Below are positions 16,496 through 24,667 of a stretch of 44,605 nt of DNA, piece after piece (within the stretch, counting starts at the first letter, position 1; each line of letters opens with the position of its first letter). This DNA is from Mycobacterium sp. (GTDB lineage: Bacteria; Actinomycetota; Actinomycetes; Mycobacteriales; Mycobacteriaceae). Made by a program: the position numbers and the translations under genes. Under the pieces are notes generated by a model, which saw only the letters and a program-made list of their open reading frames with translations, did not search any database and was not told the origin of the DNA. The stretch is from NCBI GenBank assembly GCA_020438845.1, contig JAGQTV010000056.1, positions 1-44,605 on the forward strand, read 5' to 3'.

Positions 16496-17170
16496 TCAGC
16501 GCAGCATCTGCATTCCGAAGAACATGTAGCCCATCGACAGTGCCATGATCGTCATAAGGGTACGGTCTTTCCAGTCCGCGACGATGAGATAAGCGCCGCT
16601 GCCGCACTCGCAGGTCTCCGGTCCACTCCGATCGGCGGTGTCGGCTGCGGGAGGCGATCCCGTGCTTGCCGTGGCGCCGAGTTCGTAAGGGAACCAGGTC
16701 CGGTTCTCGATGATCCGAACGTCGTCGGGGAAGAGGTTGGCGGCCCAGCCGAATGCCTCGATGGCGAACCAGGACACGAGAACGAAGATGAGGATGGGGT
16801 TCCACTTCATCATCGGGTACCACATGTACGCCATGGCGGCCTGCTGAATGAGAAGCAGCATCCACAGGAAGTTCACCGGTTGTCCGCGGAGGAATTTGGT
16901 GAGCAGCCATGTGGCAATGGTCACTGCGCTGGCAATGAAAAACCACATCTGCCAGATAGCCGGCAGCCAGTTCCAGTCGTAGGACATCGACAGATACATG
17001 TAGATCATGGACAGCGCCATCGCGGCGTGTCCCGCGTGAAACCATTGATCTCTTCGGCCCAGGCCCAGGCAGGGCAGATGGTGCAGGATTCCCAGGGCAA
17101 GGCCCAAGGAGAACAGAACGCTGACCCAGCCCGGAAAGTAGTCCGGGCCGGATGTCAGAATGCCGGGCAC
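16496..17170 (-). CDS. DUF5134 integral membrane protein
   Basis: A 224-aa protein, GTG start at 17170. It has about five to six hydrophobic segments in residues 15-155 and one at the C-terminus, and it is unusually rich in Met, Trp and Tyr within the membrane (MALSMIYMYLSMSYDW, MAYMWYPMMKW). A His pair lies in HAGHAA. A cytoplasmic or outer loop has a CECG motif (about residue 190). It resembles the actinobacterial DUF5134 family of unknown function. It overlaps the BlaI/CopY-like gene by 16 bases, so it is translated from the same message. The Met/His/Cys content together with a CopY-type neighbour hints at copper, but this is only inference. Confidence 0.75.
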   Translation of the reverse strand: MPGILTSGPDYFPGWVSVLFSLGLALGILHHLPCLGLGRRDQWFHAGHAAMALSMIYMYLSMSYDWNWLPAIWQMWFFIASAVTIATWLLTKFLRGQPVNFLWMLLLIQQAAMAYMWYPMMKWNPILIFVLVSWFAIEAFGWAANLFPDDVRIIENRTWFPYELGATASTGSPPAADTADRSGPETCECGSGAYLIVADWKDRTLMTIMALSMGYMFFGMQMLR

Positions 17171-17580
17171 GACACCGGCCGGATGCGATTTCGGGCGGCG
17201 CTGATCTGGTTGCCGGCTTCGGCCAAGGCGCGGTGCAGGGCTTCGACCTCGTCAGCCCCGACCCGTCCGAGGAAGTGCAGCAGAGCTTTGTGGCGTACTC
17301 CGCGATCGGTGAGCTGGTCCAAGGCGTCGACCATCAGACCGGCAACCAGCTCGTCACGATCTTGAGCCGGTGCGTATTGGTAGGCTCGATCGTCGCGGAT
17401 CTGTAGCACCAGGTCTTTGGTCGAAAGTCGTTGCAGCACAGTCATCACGGTGGTGTAGGCCAGCGCGCGCCGAGCCCGCAAGGCGTCGTGGACTTGCCGC
17501 ACCGTTTGAGGCCCTTCGCTGTCCCAGAGGTGGTCCATCACCGCGTGTTCAAGATCCCCCAGAGGTTTTGGCCCTGCCAT
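17155..17580 (-). CDS. BlaI/MecI/CopY-family repressor
   Basis: A 141-aa winged-helix protein with the family's opening (LGDLEHAVMDHLWDSEG), recognition region (ALAYTTVMTVLQRLSTKDLV) and dimerising C-terminal helices. It is of normal length. BlaI members usually pair with an M56 peptidase sensor (BlaR1) and CopY members with copper export genes. Here neither is present: the partner downstream is a DUF5134 membrane protein overlapping by 16 bases, and a PepSY membrane protein lies 42 bases upstream. No TACA-N-TGTA operator is obvious in the short upstream gap, so its operator may be at the PepSY promoter. Confidence 0.87.
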   Translation of the reverse strand: MAGPKPLGDLEHAVMDHLWDSEGPQTVRQVHDALRARRALAYTTVMTVLQRLSTKDLVLQIRDDRAYQYAPAQDRDELVAGLMVDALDQLTDRGVRHKALLHFLGRVGADEVEALHRALAEAGNQISAARNRIRPVSCPAF

Positions 17581-17622
17581 GTCCCACCGGTGTCCTTTCC
17601 CGGCGCTGCGCTTGGCCGGCGA

Positions 17623-19176
17623 TTAATTGGTCGTGTCGAAATCGCTTGTGGTTCCGATGGGAACTTCACGATGCGTGTTGTTACGGCGGGACTCTACGAC
17701 TGCCTCGGCTGCCAACACGATGAGCAGCGTCACGCCGAAGGACGGGTACACCACCGCCAACGTCGCCGCGATCGCCACGATCACGGCGACAGCCCCCCGT
17801 GGGGTAGCCGAACGCGCGGCGCCGGTGGCCCGGCCGGGCAGTCCGGCTGTTCCGGTAGGCCGCCGCCTCCACCACATGAGGACGGCACTAAGAATGCTGA
17901 TCACAAGGCCGAGACAGGCGGCAGTGGCGAGAATGCGGGTGATTAGGCCGTACTGGGTGCCCATGTGCATGTCCACCCCCCAACCGGTGATCCGCGACAA
18001 CGCACCGTCTTGGTCTGCTGTGGCGTTGGCAATCGTCTGACCGGAGAATTGGTCAAGGTAGAGGGTCCGCTGATCGGACAGCTTTTGCGGCCAATGGTTG
18101 ACCACGGTGTAGCTGCCATAGGTGATCTGCCCGTCTGCGGTGGTGTTCGACGGCGGAATGATGGAGTAGCCGGGAACCATGTTCTCGGACTTGGCTATCT
18201 GATTTATGTCGTTGAAGTCCAGTGTTTTTGGCGCGGCACCTGGATCTGAGGATGCATACACCGGGTCATCTTTGTCGGCCCAGGCAATGCGGCGACCGAG
18301 TCGGTCGAAGTCACCCACTCTGGCCGGTGTGGACGGAGCCTCGATCTCGGTGGCCGGAGTGAGTGTGGAGGTCGCCGCGCGCCAGTTCTCGCCCCAGTAA
18401 CGCGACCAGGTGAGTCCCGAGAGGATGTAAAAGATCAAGACCGTTGCGAGCAGTATTCCGGTGGTGGCGTGCAGGTCTCGCCAGCGGATGCGTCCGCCTT
18501 TGCTCCACCGGACCCTCAGGCGTGGCTTGCCACGTTCTATCGCCCGGGGCCACCACAGATAGATGCCGGTTGCCGCCAGGACGAGCACCCAGACCGCGGT
18601 CATCTCGATAATGAGGTTGCCGACTCCTACCCTGATGGACGCTTCGGGGTAGGCCGACGGAGCGATCAGGTGGCCCAGAGAGGGCAACGCGAGGGTCGGT
18701 CCGTCGTTGCCGAACAAACGATGTAGTTGGTTGGCCCAGCCGACCAGGCCGTCGAGTTCATGTCGCTTTCCGAGATAGGCGCCGGTATGGGGATTGATGA
18801 AGACCTGGGTGACATTGCGCTCGCCAACCGGGGGGGCCTCGGCCGGAAGGAAGTCGACCTGGGTGGAGCGATCCCCAGCCTGAGGGGGAGTGATCGCGTC
18901 GAGCACCATCGTGGAGTCGACGTGTTGGCGGGCCGTGGCGATCTGGGAATCCAGCGAGACTGCGGACGCTGCCTGGTTCACGACCTTCAGATCCCGCTCC
19001 AGCCACAGGTCCAGAGGCTGGGTGTACAGGATGATCAGGCCGGTGCAGGCCAGCGTGAGTAAGGCAGGTGCAGTGAAAAGTCCGATCCAGAAGTGCAGTC
19101 GCCAGATCCGACGAAGGATGGCCGCCTGGCCGCGCCTTTCGGTCCTATCAACTTGCTCACGCTCGACCGTGACCAC
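17623..19176 (-). CDS. PepSY-associated membrane protein, possible iron/siderophore reductase
   Basis: A 517-aa membrane protein with the PepSY_TM layout. There is a first membrane helix (WRLHFWIGLFTAPALLTLAC), a soluble loop with PepSY-like repeats containing INPHTGAYLG and YLDQFSGQ, two or three further helices (LHATTGILLATVLIFYILSG; LITRILATAACLGLVISIL) and a C-terminal helix pair. Conserved His residues sit at the start of helices (RLHFW, LHATTG, VDMHMG). In FoxB/PiuB-type siderophore reductases these bind heme. GTG start at 19176 with GGAGG 6 bases ahead. An IdeR-like box lies 154 bases upstream, shared with the divergent efeO. Context points to iron reduction at the membrane; another PepSY role is possible. 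Confidence 0.8.
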   Translation of the reverse strand: MVTVEREQVDRTERRGQAAILRRIWRLHFWIGLFTAPALLTLACTGLIILYTQPLDLWLERDLKVVNQAASAVSLDSQIATARQHVDSTMVLDAITPPQAGDRSTQVDFLPAEAPPVGERNVTQVFINPHTGAYLGKRHELDGLVGWANQLHRLFGNDGPTLALPSLGHLIAPSAYPEASIRVGVGNLIIEMTAVWVLVLAATGIYLWWPRAIERGKPRLRVRWSKGGRIRWRDLHATTGILLATVLIFYILSGLTWSRYWGENWRAATSTLTPATEIEAPSTPARVGDFDRLGRRIAWADKDDPVYASSDPGAAPKTLDFNDINQIAKSENMVPGYSIIPPSNTTADGQITYGSYTVVNHWPQKLSDQRTLYLDQFSGQTIANATADQDGALSRITGWGVDMHMGTQYGLITRILATAACLGLVISILSAVLMWWRRRPTGTAGLPGRATGAARSATPRGAVAVIVAIAATLAVVYPSFGVTLLIVLAAEAVVESRRNNTHREVPIGTTSDFDTTN

Positions 19177-19510
19177 CGCGGCCCTCCTCGATTAGTACCT
19201 CGGATCACAAGTCGCGTCAGCCCCCCTGTTGGTTCCCGGGAGTTGGTTGATCGGCTCGATGAGTCGTCAGCTCCTGCTCGGGCGACGCACCGGTCAGTAC
19301 TGGGTTTGGCATTGAAGCGAGTCTCAGTTTAAGGTAAGCCAATCCTAACTTAGGCAACCCAAATATGCTGGTGGGGAGGCGGCGGCCGGTGTTGCCGACG
19401 GCGGGCGGATGACGCCCACTTTGCGTGGCTTTTCGAAGCGAAAACAGTGAAAAAGCAAGGTGGACAAAGAAATCAGGACCATCTTGCATGTCTGAAAGGT
19501 CGATTGCATT
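19177..19510. promoter_or_regulatory. Divergent control region of PepSY and efeO genes
   Basis: No gene is seen in these 334 bases. The region is more AT-rich than its surroundings around 19320-19370 and again just ahead of efeO, and it holds the IdeR-like box at 19330-19348. The long distance from the box to efeO (163 bases to the ATG) leaves room for the efeO promoter and a leader of unknown content. Confidence 0.6.
19330..19348. promoter_or_regulatory. IdeR/DtxR-like iron box
   Basis: TAAGGTAAGCCAATCCTAA agrees at 14 of 19 positions with the IdeR consensus TTAGGTTAGGCTAACCTAA, counted by eye, and a partial second motif (CTTAGGCAACC) overlaps its 3' side. IdeR represses iron-uptake genes when iron is sufficient. 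Placement between a PepSY reductase-like gene and efeOB fits. Binding is inferred. Confidence 0.65.
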
Positions 19511-20677
19511 ATGCAGCCCACTGATCGCGTGCTGAAATCAAGCACCGCCGCGGCAGCAGTCCTGGCCGGTGTCGTTTTGGCCGGGTGCACATCCGAGGAC
19601 ACCACGTCCGCCGAGGCCGGTTCGGGGTCCCCGGCGGCCATCACGGTCGTTGCCACCGATGCAGAGTGTGAACTGTCGGCCACGACGGCGTCCACCGGAC
19701 CCAGCACCTTTGTGATCACCAACAACGGCACTAAGGCCACCGAGTTCTATGTATATGGCGAGGGACAACGCGTGGTGGGTGAGGTAGAGAACATCTCTCC
19801 CGGCTTGCAGCGCAAGCTCGTCGTCAACCTTACCGAACCTGGCACCTATCACACCGCCTGTAAACCGGGCATGGTCGGTGACGGTATCCGAGGGGATTTC
19901 GTAGTGGCCGGACAGGCCGTGCAGTTAAACACCGATGCCGGGTACCAGAAAGCCGCAAGTGACTACAAGCGCTATGTGACGGACCAAGCTGAAGCGCTGG
20001 TCCCCGCAACCGAGGCATTCGCCTCGGCGATCAGGGCGGGAGATGTAGCCAAAGCCAAAGGTCTCTACCCGACGACCCGCACCTATTACGAACGAATCGA
20101 GCCGGTCGCCGAGTCCTTCCCCAACGACCTGGATCCGCGAATCGATCTGCGGGAAGCCGACTTACAGGAGGGGCAGGTATGGACTGGTTTTCACCGGCTG
20201 GAGAAAGATCTGTGGGTCAGCGGTCTACGGCCCGACAGCGCCGAGGTGGCCGATCAGCTCGTCTCCGATGTCACCGAACTCGCCGCAGGGGTGAAGTCTC
20301 CACAGTGGACCATTGACCCGATCCAAGTCGCCGGTGGCGCGCAGGAATTGCTCGACGAAGTGGCTGCTTCCAAGATCAGCGGCGAAGAGGACATCTTCAG
20401 CCACACCGATCTGTGGGACTTCAACGCCAACCTGGAAGGCGCACAGACCGCGGTCGCCTCGGTGCGGCCGATCCTTGATCAGCGCAACCCAGACCTGAGC
20501 AAGCGGATCGATCAGCGCTTCGCTGAAGTCGAGGCCCTGCTGGCCAAGTACCGGAGCGGCGACGGCTTCGTGCTCTACACCAGCGTGACCGACCAGCAGC
20601 GCCAAGAACTCTCACGCGCGATAGACGCGCTGAGCAAGGAGGTCAGCCAGGTGCAGGGTGCCATCGCTTTCCAGTAA
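19511..20677 (+). CDS. efeO: EfeO: iron-binding lipoprotein (cupredoxin plus M75)
   Basis: A 388-aa lipoprotein. The signal peptide ends in a lipobox VVLAGC (about residue 26). Residues about 42-135 form an EfeO-type cupredoxin domain (FVITNNGTKATEFYVYGEGQ; HTACKPGM). Residues about 150-388 are the imelysin-like M75 domain with the HxxE metal motif H228-E231 (GFHRLEKDLW). EfeO takes part in ferrous/ferric iron uptake in the periplasm-equivalent space together with EfeB and the EfeU permease. EfeB follows with a 20-base overlap, confirming the pair. EfeU is not adjacent. An IdeR-like box upstream suggests iron repression. Confidence 0.93.
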   Translation: MQPTDRVLKSSTAAAAVLAGVVLAGCTSEDTTSAEAGSGSPAAITVVATDAECELSATTASTGPSTFVITNNGTKATEFYVYGEGQRVVGEVENISPGLQRKLVVNLTEPGTYHTACKPGMVGDGIRGDFVVAGQAVQLNTDAGYQKAASDYKRYVTDQAEALVPATEAFASAIRAGDVAKAKGLYPTTRTYYERIEPVAESFPNDLDPRIDLREADLQEGQVWTGFHRLEKDLWVSGLRPDSAEVADQLVSDVTELAAGVKSPQWTIDPIQVAGGAQELLDEVAASKISGEEDIFSHTDLWDFNANLEGAQTAVASVRPILDQRNPDLSKRIDQRFAEVEALLAKYRSGDGFVLYTSVTDQQRQELSRAIDALSKEVSQVQGAIAFQ

Positions 20678-21974
20678 TCCCGACAACAAGCACAGTAATC
20701 CCGACACCGGGCACCGCAGCCGGCCTTCAGGGGTCTCGCGGCGTGCACTGCTCGGCGCGGCCGGCCTCGGCGCCACGGTGGCCGGGGCGGCGGGAGTCGG
20801 TGTGCTCACCGGCCGGGCCGGCGCGGCCGGCACGACCGCGCCGGAGAAGCCTGTGCCGTTCCGCGGTCTGCGCCAGGCCGGCATCATCACCCCAGCTCAG
20901 GATCGGATGCACTTTTGCGCCTTCGATGTCACTACCGACTCCAAAGCCGCGTTGGTGGCGACACTTCGTGAGTGGACGCATATAGCCGAGCGGATGACTG
21001 CCGGTAAGGAAGCCGCTCGCGACGGCGCCACCGGCCTCAATCCGTATTCTCCGCCAACCGATACTGGTGAGGCGCTGGGCCTACCGGCATCTCAGTTGAC
21101 CCTGACGATCGGTTTCGGGCCGGGGTTTTTCGTCAAGGACGGCAAGGATCGCTACGGTATTGCCGACCAGAAGCCCGCTTCGTTGGCGGATCTGCCGAAG
21201 TTCGGCAACGAGAATCTCGACCCGGCCCGCTGCGGCGGCGACCTGATGGTGCAGGCCTGCGCCAATGACCCCCAGGTCGCCGTGCACGCAATCCGTAACC
21301 TGGCTCGGGTCGGGTTCGGCACGGTGGCCGTGCGCTACTCACAACTCGGATTTGGCCGAACATCCTCAACCACCCGCGAACAATCGACCCCGCGAAACAT
21401 GTTCGGGTTCAAAGATGGAACCAACAATCTCAAGGCCGAGGATGCTGTGGCCCTTGACGAACATGTCTGGGTCGCCGAAGGCGACGGACCGGAATGGCTG
21501 ATCGGCGGAACCTATCTGGTGGCTCGCCGCATCCGGATGCGGATCGAGTCCTGGGACCGAACCACCCTGCGCGAACAGGAACGGGTCATCGGGAGGTACA
21601 AGGGTTCTGGCGCCCCGATCGGGTCCGACGACGAGTTCAGCGAACTGGACTTCCACGCGACCAGTAATGGAGAGCCGCTGATCGATTCCGATGCACACGT
21701 CCGGCTGGCATCCAAGGAGAATCTCGGTGGGATCGAAATCCTGCGGCGCGGATACAACTTCACCGACGGCTCCGACGGCCTCGGCCATCTCGATGCCGGC
21801 CTTTTCTTCATCGCCTTCACGCGAGACCCGGTCACCCGCTTCATCCCCATGCAATCCCAGTTGGCCGGCAACGACCTCCTCAACGAATACATCTCCCACA
21901 CCGGCTCTGCCGTATTCGCCTGTCCACCCGGACTAGGGCAGGGCGATTACTGGGGTTCGACGCTGCTTGGCTGA
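20658..21974 (+). CDS. efeB: EfeB: Tat-exported DyP-type heme peroxidase
   Basis: A 438-aa protein starting at a GTG inside the end of efeO. It carries a twin-arginine signal (SRRALLGAAGLGATVAGAAG). The DyP signatures are clear: GFKDGTNN with the catalytic Asp, the proximal heme His in SDAHVRLA, and an Arg in LRRGYNF. EfeB is exported folded with heme and takes part in iron uptake by oxidising Fe(II) or by acting on porphyrins; its exact chemistry is debated. Translation is coupled to efeO by the 20-base overlap. Length and order match the EfeUOB system without the permease. Confidence 0.93.
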   Translation: MPSLSSNPDNKHSNPDTGHRSRPSGVSRRALLGAAGLGATVAGAAGVGVLTGRAGAAGTTAPEKPVPFRGLRQAGIITPAQDRMHFCAFDVTTDSKAALVATLREWTHIAERMTAGKEAARDGATGLNPYSPPTDTGEALGLPASQLTLTIGFGPGFFVKDGKDRYGIADQKPASLADLPKFGNENLDPARCGGDLMVQACANDPQVAVHAIRNLARVGFGTVAVRYSQLGFGRTSSTTREQSTPRNMFGFKDGTNNLKAEDAVALDEHVWVAEGDGPEWLIGGTYLVARRIRMRIESWDRTTLREQERVIGRYKGSGAPIGSDDEFSELDFHATSNGEPLIDSDAHVRLASKENLGGIEILRRGYNFTDGSDGLGHLDAGLFFIAFTRDPVTRFIPMQSQLAGNDLLNEYISHTGSAVFACPPGLGQGDYWGSTLLG

Positions 21975-22038
21975 TTAGGTCGACTGATTCGAATGTAGAC
22001 CCGTTGTGGTCGATCAATTTTCGTGCCAGTCTCTCCTC

Positions 22039-23058
22039 GTGCCCATTCCCATACCTCAGCCGGTGCTGGCGCCGCTGACCTCTGCAGCGATCTTCCTGGT
22101 GGCGACCATCGGCGACGGCGCGGAGGCCGAGGTGCACGACAACCTTCCGGGGCTTTCCGGTCTGGTGCGGTCGGTGGGCTTCCGGGATCCGGCAAAGCAT
22201 CTGTCACTGGTGACCTCGATCGGGTCAGATGCCTGGACCCGTATGTTCAGCGGACCCAGGCCTGCCGAACTGCACCCTTTCATTGAATTGCGCGGCGCTC
22301 GGCATCACGCCCCGGCCACCCCGGGCGATCTACTGTTTCACATCCGCGCGGAGTCGCTCGACTTCTGTTTCGAACTGGCCGGGCAAGTGCTCGCTGCGAT
22401 GGGCGGCGCTGTCACGGTCGTCGACGAGGTGCACGGCTTTCGTTTCTTCGATAACCGTGACCTGCTGGGATTCGTCGACGGCACTGAGAATCCAGACGGG
22501 GCGCAAGCTGCGCGCGCCACCGAGATCGGCGCCGAGGATCCCGATTTCGCCGGCGGTAGCTACGTACATGTGCAGAAGTACGTGCACGACATGGCAGCCT
22601 GGCGAGCCTTGTCGGTCTCCGAACAGGAACGCGTCATCGGCCGCACGAAACTCGAGGACATCGAGTTCGCCGACGACGTCAAACCGGCTAATTCCCATGT
22701 CGCGCTGAACGTGGTAGACGACCAGGACGGTAACCAGCTGCAGATCGTGCGGGCCAATATGCCCTTCGGCGAAGTCGGAACCGGCGAGTACGGCACCTAT
22801 TACATAGGCTATTCGCGGTCGCCGACGGTCACCGAGAAGATGTTGCGCAACATGTACATCGGCGACCCACCCGGCAACACCGATCGCATTCTTGACTTCT
22901 CCACCCCACTCACCGGAACGCTGCTCTTCACGCCCACCGCCGATTTCCTGGACAACCCGCCACCGCTGCCCGGAATGGGTGTCCCGGCGCCCACCCCGGT
23001 GTCGGCCACGAAGCCGGTTGGTTCTCTGAAGATCGGTAGCCTGAAAGGATCCTCGTAA
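22039..23058 (+). CDS. Encapsulin-cargo DyP-type peroxidase
   Basis: A 339-aa heme peroxidase lacking a signal peptide. It has the DyP motifs GFVDGTENPD (catalytic Asp), ANSHVALNV (heme-ligand His) and QIVRANMPFG (distal Arg). The C-terminal tail after about residue 305 is a flexible linker ending in VGSLKIGSLKGSS, the targeting peptide that docks cargo inside encapsulin shells. The encapsulin gene starts at the last base of this one. The GTG at 22039 gives MPIPIPQPVLAPLTSAAIF, the family start; an open frame from GTG 22006 adds 11 unlikely residues. M. tuberculosis Rv0799c has the same neighbour. It lies 64 bases after efeB on the same strand. Confidence 0.93.
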   Translation: MPIPIPQPVLAPLTSAAIFLVATIGDGAEAEVHDNLPGLSGLVRSVGFRDPAKHLSLVTSIGSDAWTRMFSGPRPAELHPFIELRGARHHAPATPGDLLFHIRAESLDFCFELAGQVLAAMGGAVTVVDEVHGFRFFDNRDLLGFVDGTENPDGAQAARATEIGAEDPDFAGGSYVHVQKYVHDMAAWRALSVSEQERVIGRTKLEDIEFADDVKPANSHVALNVVDDQDGNQLQIVRANMPFGEVGTGEYGTYYIGYSRSPTVTEKMLRNMYIGDPPGNTDRILDFSTPLTGTLLFTPTADFLDNPPPLPGMGVPAPTPVSATKPVGSLKIGSLKGSS

Positions 23059-23855
23059 TGGACAATCTCTATCGCGAACTTGCCCCGGTAACGGAATCCG
23101 CCTGGCGGGAAATCGAACTGGAGGCGACTCGAACATTCAAGCGCCACATCGCAGGACGGCGCGTGGTCGACGTGATTGGTCCCACCGGGCCGACCACCGC
23201 AGCGGTCAGCACCGGACATTTGCTCGACGTGGCAGCGCCGGCGGAAGGCGTCGTCGCACACCTGCGTGACTGCCAGCCGTTGGTCCGGCTGCGGGTACCG
23301 TTCTCCGTATCCCGAACAGCGATCGACGACGTCGAGCGCGGATCAGAGGACTCGGATTGGGATCCGGTCAAAGAAGCCGCCAGGAAACTGGCGTTCGCCG
23401 AAGATCGGGCGATTTTCGAAGGCTACGCGGCGGCATCGATACAGGGCATCCGCGCCGGTAGCTCCAATCCGCCGTTGGCGCTGCCTGAGGATGTTCGCTG
23501 GATGCCCGACGTCATCGCTCAGGCCCTTTCGGCGCTGCGACTGTCCGGCGTCGACGGGCCGTACTCGGTTCTGCTGTCGGCAGACGTGTACACCAAAGTC
23601 AGTGAAACCACCGAACACGGCTATCCGATCCGCGAGCATCTCAGCCGACTTGTCAACGGCGAGATCATCTGGGCGCCGGCCATCGACGGCGCGTTCGTCC
23701 TGAGTTCCCGCGGCGGCGACTTCGATCTGAGGTTGGGAACCGACGTCTCGATCGGCTACCTGGGCCACGACACTGAGACCGTCCAGCTCTACCTGCAGGA
23801 GACGTTGGCCTTCCTGTGCTACACCCCTGAGGCTTCGGTCGCGCTCAGCTCTTGA
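23058..23855 (+). CDS. Encapsulin shell protein (Cfp29/linocin M18 family)
   Basis: A 265-aa HK97-fold shell protein, normal length for family 1 encapsulins. It has the opening MDNLYRELAPVTESAW and the segments RRVVDVIGPTG, IFEGYAAASIQGI and GGDFDLRLGTDVSIGYLGHD typical of the family. It self-assembles to a nanocompartment that would package the preceding DyP peroxidase. The ATG shares a base with the DyP stop (TAATG), so translation is coupled. The M. tuberculosis orthologue is Cfp29 (Rv0798c). The 27-base gap to the convergent NrtR-like gene shows no clear terminator. Confidence 0.96.
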   Translation: MDNLYRELAPVTESAWREIELEATRTFKRHIAGRRVVDVIGPTGPTTAAVSTGHLLDVAAPAEGVVAHLRDCQPLVRLRVPFSVSRTAIDDVERGSEDSDWDPVKEAARKLAFAEDRAIFEGYAAASIQGIRAGSSNPPLALPEDVRWMPDVIAQALSALRLSGVDGPYSVLLSADVYTKVSETTEHGYPIREHLSRLVNGEIIWAPAIDGAFVLSSRGGDFDLRLGTDVSIGYLGHDTETVQLYLQETLAFLCYTPEASVALSS

Positions 23856-23882
23856 TCTCCGGGCTGCCCCGGCGCTGCCGCT

Positions 23883-24548
23883 CTACCGGTCGGCGTGGCG
23901 GAACAGTCGGGCTGGGCGGCCGCCGCTCTCGGCGGTGTCGAAGTCGTCGGTTTCGTCGAGATGAAGTTTCATCTTTCGCCGGAAGGTGTCGATCTTGTCG
24001 GCTTCGATCGGCGCGCCGGCGACGGCCTCGTGCACGTGACGCAGTTGGCGCAGAGTGAACCGGTTACCTAGCAGGTGGTCGGGGTCCGGGTTGTCTTTGT
24101 AGCGGAAGCGCAGGTCGGCCACCGCCAACTCGATGATCTCGTTGTGGTCGTAGGCCAACCGGCCGGGTGCCCCAACAGGCATCAGGCGCGTTGTATCCGG
24201 GAATCTTTCGGCGAGCTGGTCAGCGCGGACGACGACTAGGTGGGCCACCGAAAGCACCCAGCCGCGGTCGTCGCGGCCGGGTCGGTCGAACACGTGAAGT
24301 TGGCGTGGGTGCAGGCCGCTGATGTTGGCCTTGGTGCGGAGCGAGCGTTCCACGGCCTCGGCGAGTGTCTCGCCTTCCCACAAGAACGTGCCGGGCAGTG
24401 CCCAGCCCGTGCCAGTGGGGCGGTGGACTTCCAGGACCACCAGGCCCCGCTTTGGGTCCACGCTGAGTACTGCGGTGTCAACTGCGACCGAGGGGCGTAC
24501 GTAGTCGGCGAGCGTCTTCCCGGCGCTGTCGCGGTGGGTGCGAGCCAT
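23883..24548 (-). CDS. NrtR-like regulator with Nudix-derived domain
   Basis: A 221-aa protein. Residues about 15-140 follow the Nudix fold, but the Nudix box is degenerate: GTFLWEGETLAEAVERSLRT (about 53-72) keeps the first Gly and Glu and lacks the REUXEE glutamates, so hydrolysis is unlikely. Residues about 145-205 are the winged-helix C-terminal domain (NRFTLRQLRHVHEAVAGAPI; TFRRKMK) found in NrtR and related regulators. NrtR members sense ADP-ribose and control NAD genes. No NAD gene lies next to this one, so its targets are unknown. ATG at 24548 (MARTHRD) chosen over an upstream in-frame start at 24572. It converges on encapsulin. Confidence 0.8.
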   Translation of the reverse strand: MARTHRDSAGKTLADYVRPSVAVDTAVLSVDPKRGLVVLEVHRPTGTGWALPGTFLWEGETLAEAVERSLRTKANISGLHPRQLHVFDRPGRDDRGWVLSVAHLVVVRADQLAERFPDTTRLMPVGAPGRLAYDHNEIIELAVADLRFRYKDNPDPDHLLGNRFTLRQLRHVHEAVAGAPIEADKIDTFRRKMKLHLDETDDFDTAESGGRPARLFRHADR

Positions 24549-24667
24549 GGTCTGGAGCGTAGCTGGCAGCATCGGCTGCGGCAGAGATAGCGATAGCGTG
24601 AATGTGAGATATGTTTGGAAAGGGCCGGAAATACGTCAGACGGGGTTGGGCGGCAATCTCCGCGACA

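Noticed and set aside
16095-17045. 316-codon minus-strand frame between the molybdoenzyme and DUF5134 gene
   Set aside because: It overlaps the DUF5134 gene in another frame and the molybdoenzyme end; no domain. The 271 bases 16225-16495 hold no gene I can support.
23856-23882. Terminator between encapsulin and the NrtR-like gene
   Set aside because: Only weak GC-rich symmetry (CCGG ... CCGG) and no T-run; not enough to call.
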